From Candidatus Symbiobacter sp. (GTDB lineage Bacteria; Pseudomonadota; Alphaproteobacteria; Elsterales; Elsteraceae), in contig JASGCR010000126.1 in the NCBI GenBank assembly GCA_030054015.1, positions 1 through 6,441 of the forward strand: a DNA stretch of 6,441 nucleotides, read 5' to 3'. Below, one piece after another: positions 6,169-6,441 of this stretch; position 1 is the first letter of the stretch, and every line of letters starts with the position of its first letter. The notes below the pieces were generated by a model. It worked only from the letters and a program-made list of their open reading frames with translations, was not told where the DNA came from and did no database searches. Position numbers and translations under genes: made by a program.

Positions 6169-6340
6169 GCGTCAAAAAGGGAGCGTCATTACCCGCCGAA
6201 ATATCCGTGCAACGGATATTTCGCGTCGGGTAATCCCCCAGGAGTATTATTCCTTAAAACTCCTGGGGGATTACCCAACTCAGACTGCAAGCGAATTCCC
6301 GCTTGCAGTCTGGTGGGTAATGACGCTCTTCCTTTGACGC
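6169..6340. repeat. Nested palindromic repeat array with cloverleaf potential
   Basis: Outer arms 6169-6194 and 6315-6340 are inverted repeats matching at 22 of 26 positions; the innermost 14 (GAGCGTCATTACCC, 6181-6194, against 6315-6328) match perfectly. Between them are three hairpins: CGAAATATCCG/CGGATATTTCG (6197-6207 and 6213-6223); GGGTAATCCCCCAGGAGT (6228-6245) with its exact 18-bp complement 6259-6276; and CAGACTGCAAGCG/CGCTTGCAGTCTG (6281-6293 and 6300-6312). The whole can be read as two units, 6181-6245 and 6259-6328, in inverted orientation, with the same ends but different cores. The GCGTCATTACCC/GGGTAATCC ends recall the widespread bacterial intergenic palindromes of CGTCATTCCCG type, a comparison made from memory. 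Confidence 0.85.
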
Positions 6341-6348
6341 TCTTCCTT
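6321..6348. repeat. Perfect tandem duplication of TGACGCTCTTCCTT
   Basis: The 14-bp sequence TGACGCTCTTCCTT occurs at 6321-6334 and again, directly adjacent, at 6335-6348, where the hairpin array meets the next repeat element. On the other side of the array GCGTCA also recurs with a 14-bp period (6169-6174 and 6183-6188), so the doubling appears at both ends. Confidence 0.8.
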
Positions 6349-6441
6349 AAGGAAAGTCCGAACAAGTCCCAGAAACAAAAGAAATGGCATTTGCGAGCGG
6401 CGCAGCCGCCGCGTAAGTGAAAGCGGCGGCAACTTTATTTT
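6347..6441. repeat. Palindromic MITE-like element (copy B, cut by the window end)
   Basis: Starts with TTAAGGAAAGTC (6347-6358). Positions 6347-6400 match the reverse complement of 3943-3996 at 49 of 54 positions, including GTCCCAGAAACAAAA and GGCATTTGCGAGCGG. Beyond 6400 it diverges: GCCGCCGC (6405-6412) pairs with GCGGCGGC (6423-6430) around GTAAGTGAAA, followed by AACTTTATTTT, so its centre carries a different hairpin from copy A. The other half lies outside the window. Confidence 0.8.

Larger units (their letters stand above)
6117..6441. other. Repeat-rich intergenic region at the window end
   Basis: No gene is credible in these 325 bp. Apart from a 52-bp lead (6117-6168), it consists of a symmetric array of nested inverted repeats (6169-6340) abutting a truncated copy of the palindromic element (6347-6441). 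Open frames crossing it run through hairpins and are accidental. Positions 6151-6166 (CATTATCCCGTCGAAA) resemble the beginning of the array at 6187-6200 and may be a decayed copy of its end. Confidence 0.7.

Noticed and set aside
6181..6328. CRISPR array
   Set aside because: The repeats are inverted rather than direct, there are only two units, and the cores are palindromes rather than unrelated spacers. No cas gene is present.
6028..6420. Open frames running through the 3' end of the lipoprotein gene and the repeats
   Set aside because: They overlap a well-supported gene in another frame and are made mostly of palindromic repeat, with no ribosome site or recognisable protein features.

Overview
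The window looks like a chromosomal segment of an alphaproteobacterium of middling G+C. The evidence is an alphaproteobacterial-type Hfq whose gene overlaps hflX, a thioredoxin-reductase-like ferredoxin/flavodoxin-NADP+ reductase typical of that class, and intergenic spaces full of palindromic repeats. The species cannot be told from the sequence. No tRNA, rRNA, CRISPR array, transposase or integrase is visible.

Layout. Positions 40-1615 on the minus strand hold hfq then hflX, overlapping by 23 bp, so they are probably translated together. A G/C-rich hairpin at 1-23 lies just past the hflX stop. Positions 1616-2148 are a divergent intergenic region with a short C/G hairpin (1843-1864), a possible promoter (1955-1981) and a 27-bp dyad (2030-2056). 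Positions 2149-3183 on the plus strand encode the FNR-like flavoprotein. It is followed after 18 bp by an A/T-rich gene (3202-3780) for an unrecognised membrane-anchored protein. Positions 3781-4113 hold a 186-bp palindromic element and a promoter-like site.

Positions 4114-5327 encode a two-gene iron-uptake unit: a periplasmic cupredoxin-fold protein without a type-1 copper site, and an FTR1-family iron permease with two RExxE motifs. A small lipoprotein (5514-6116) follows after 186 bp. The last 325 bp are non-coding repeat: a symmetric array of nested hairpins (6169-6340) abutting a second, truncated copy of the palindromic element (6347-6441).

How the parts relate. hfq-hflX is a conserved housekeeping pair (small-RNA chaperone; ribosome-splitting GTPase). 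The FNR-like enzyme supplies or draws electrons through ferredoxin or flavodoxin. The cupredoxin-FTR1 pair resembles a stripped-down EfeUO system with no M75 domain and no DyP peroxidase in view. The most unusual content is in the repeats: two 65-70 bp units in inverted orientation that share their ends but carry unrelated hairpin cores, and a MITE-like element present twice whose terminal sequence also resembles the stop-codon region of hflX.
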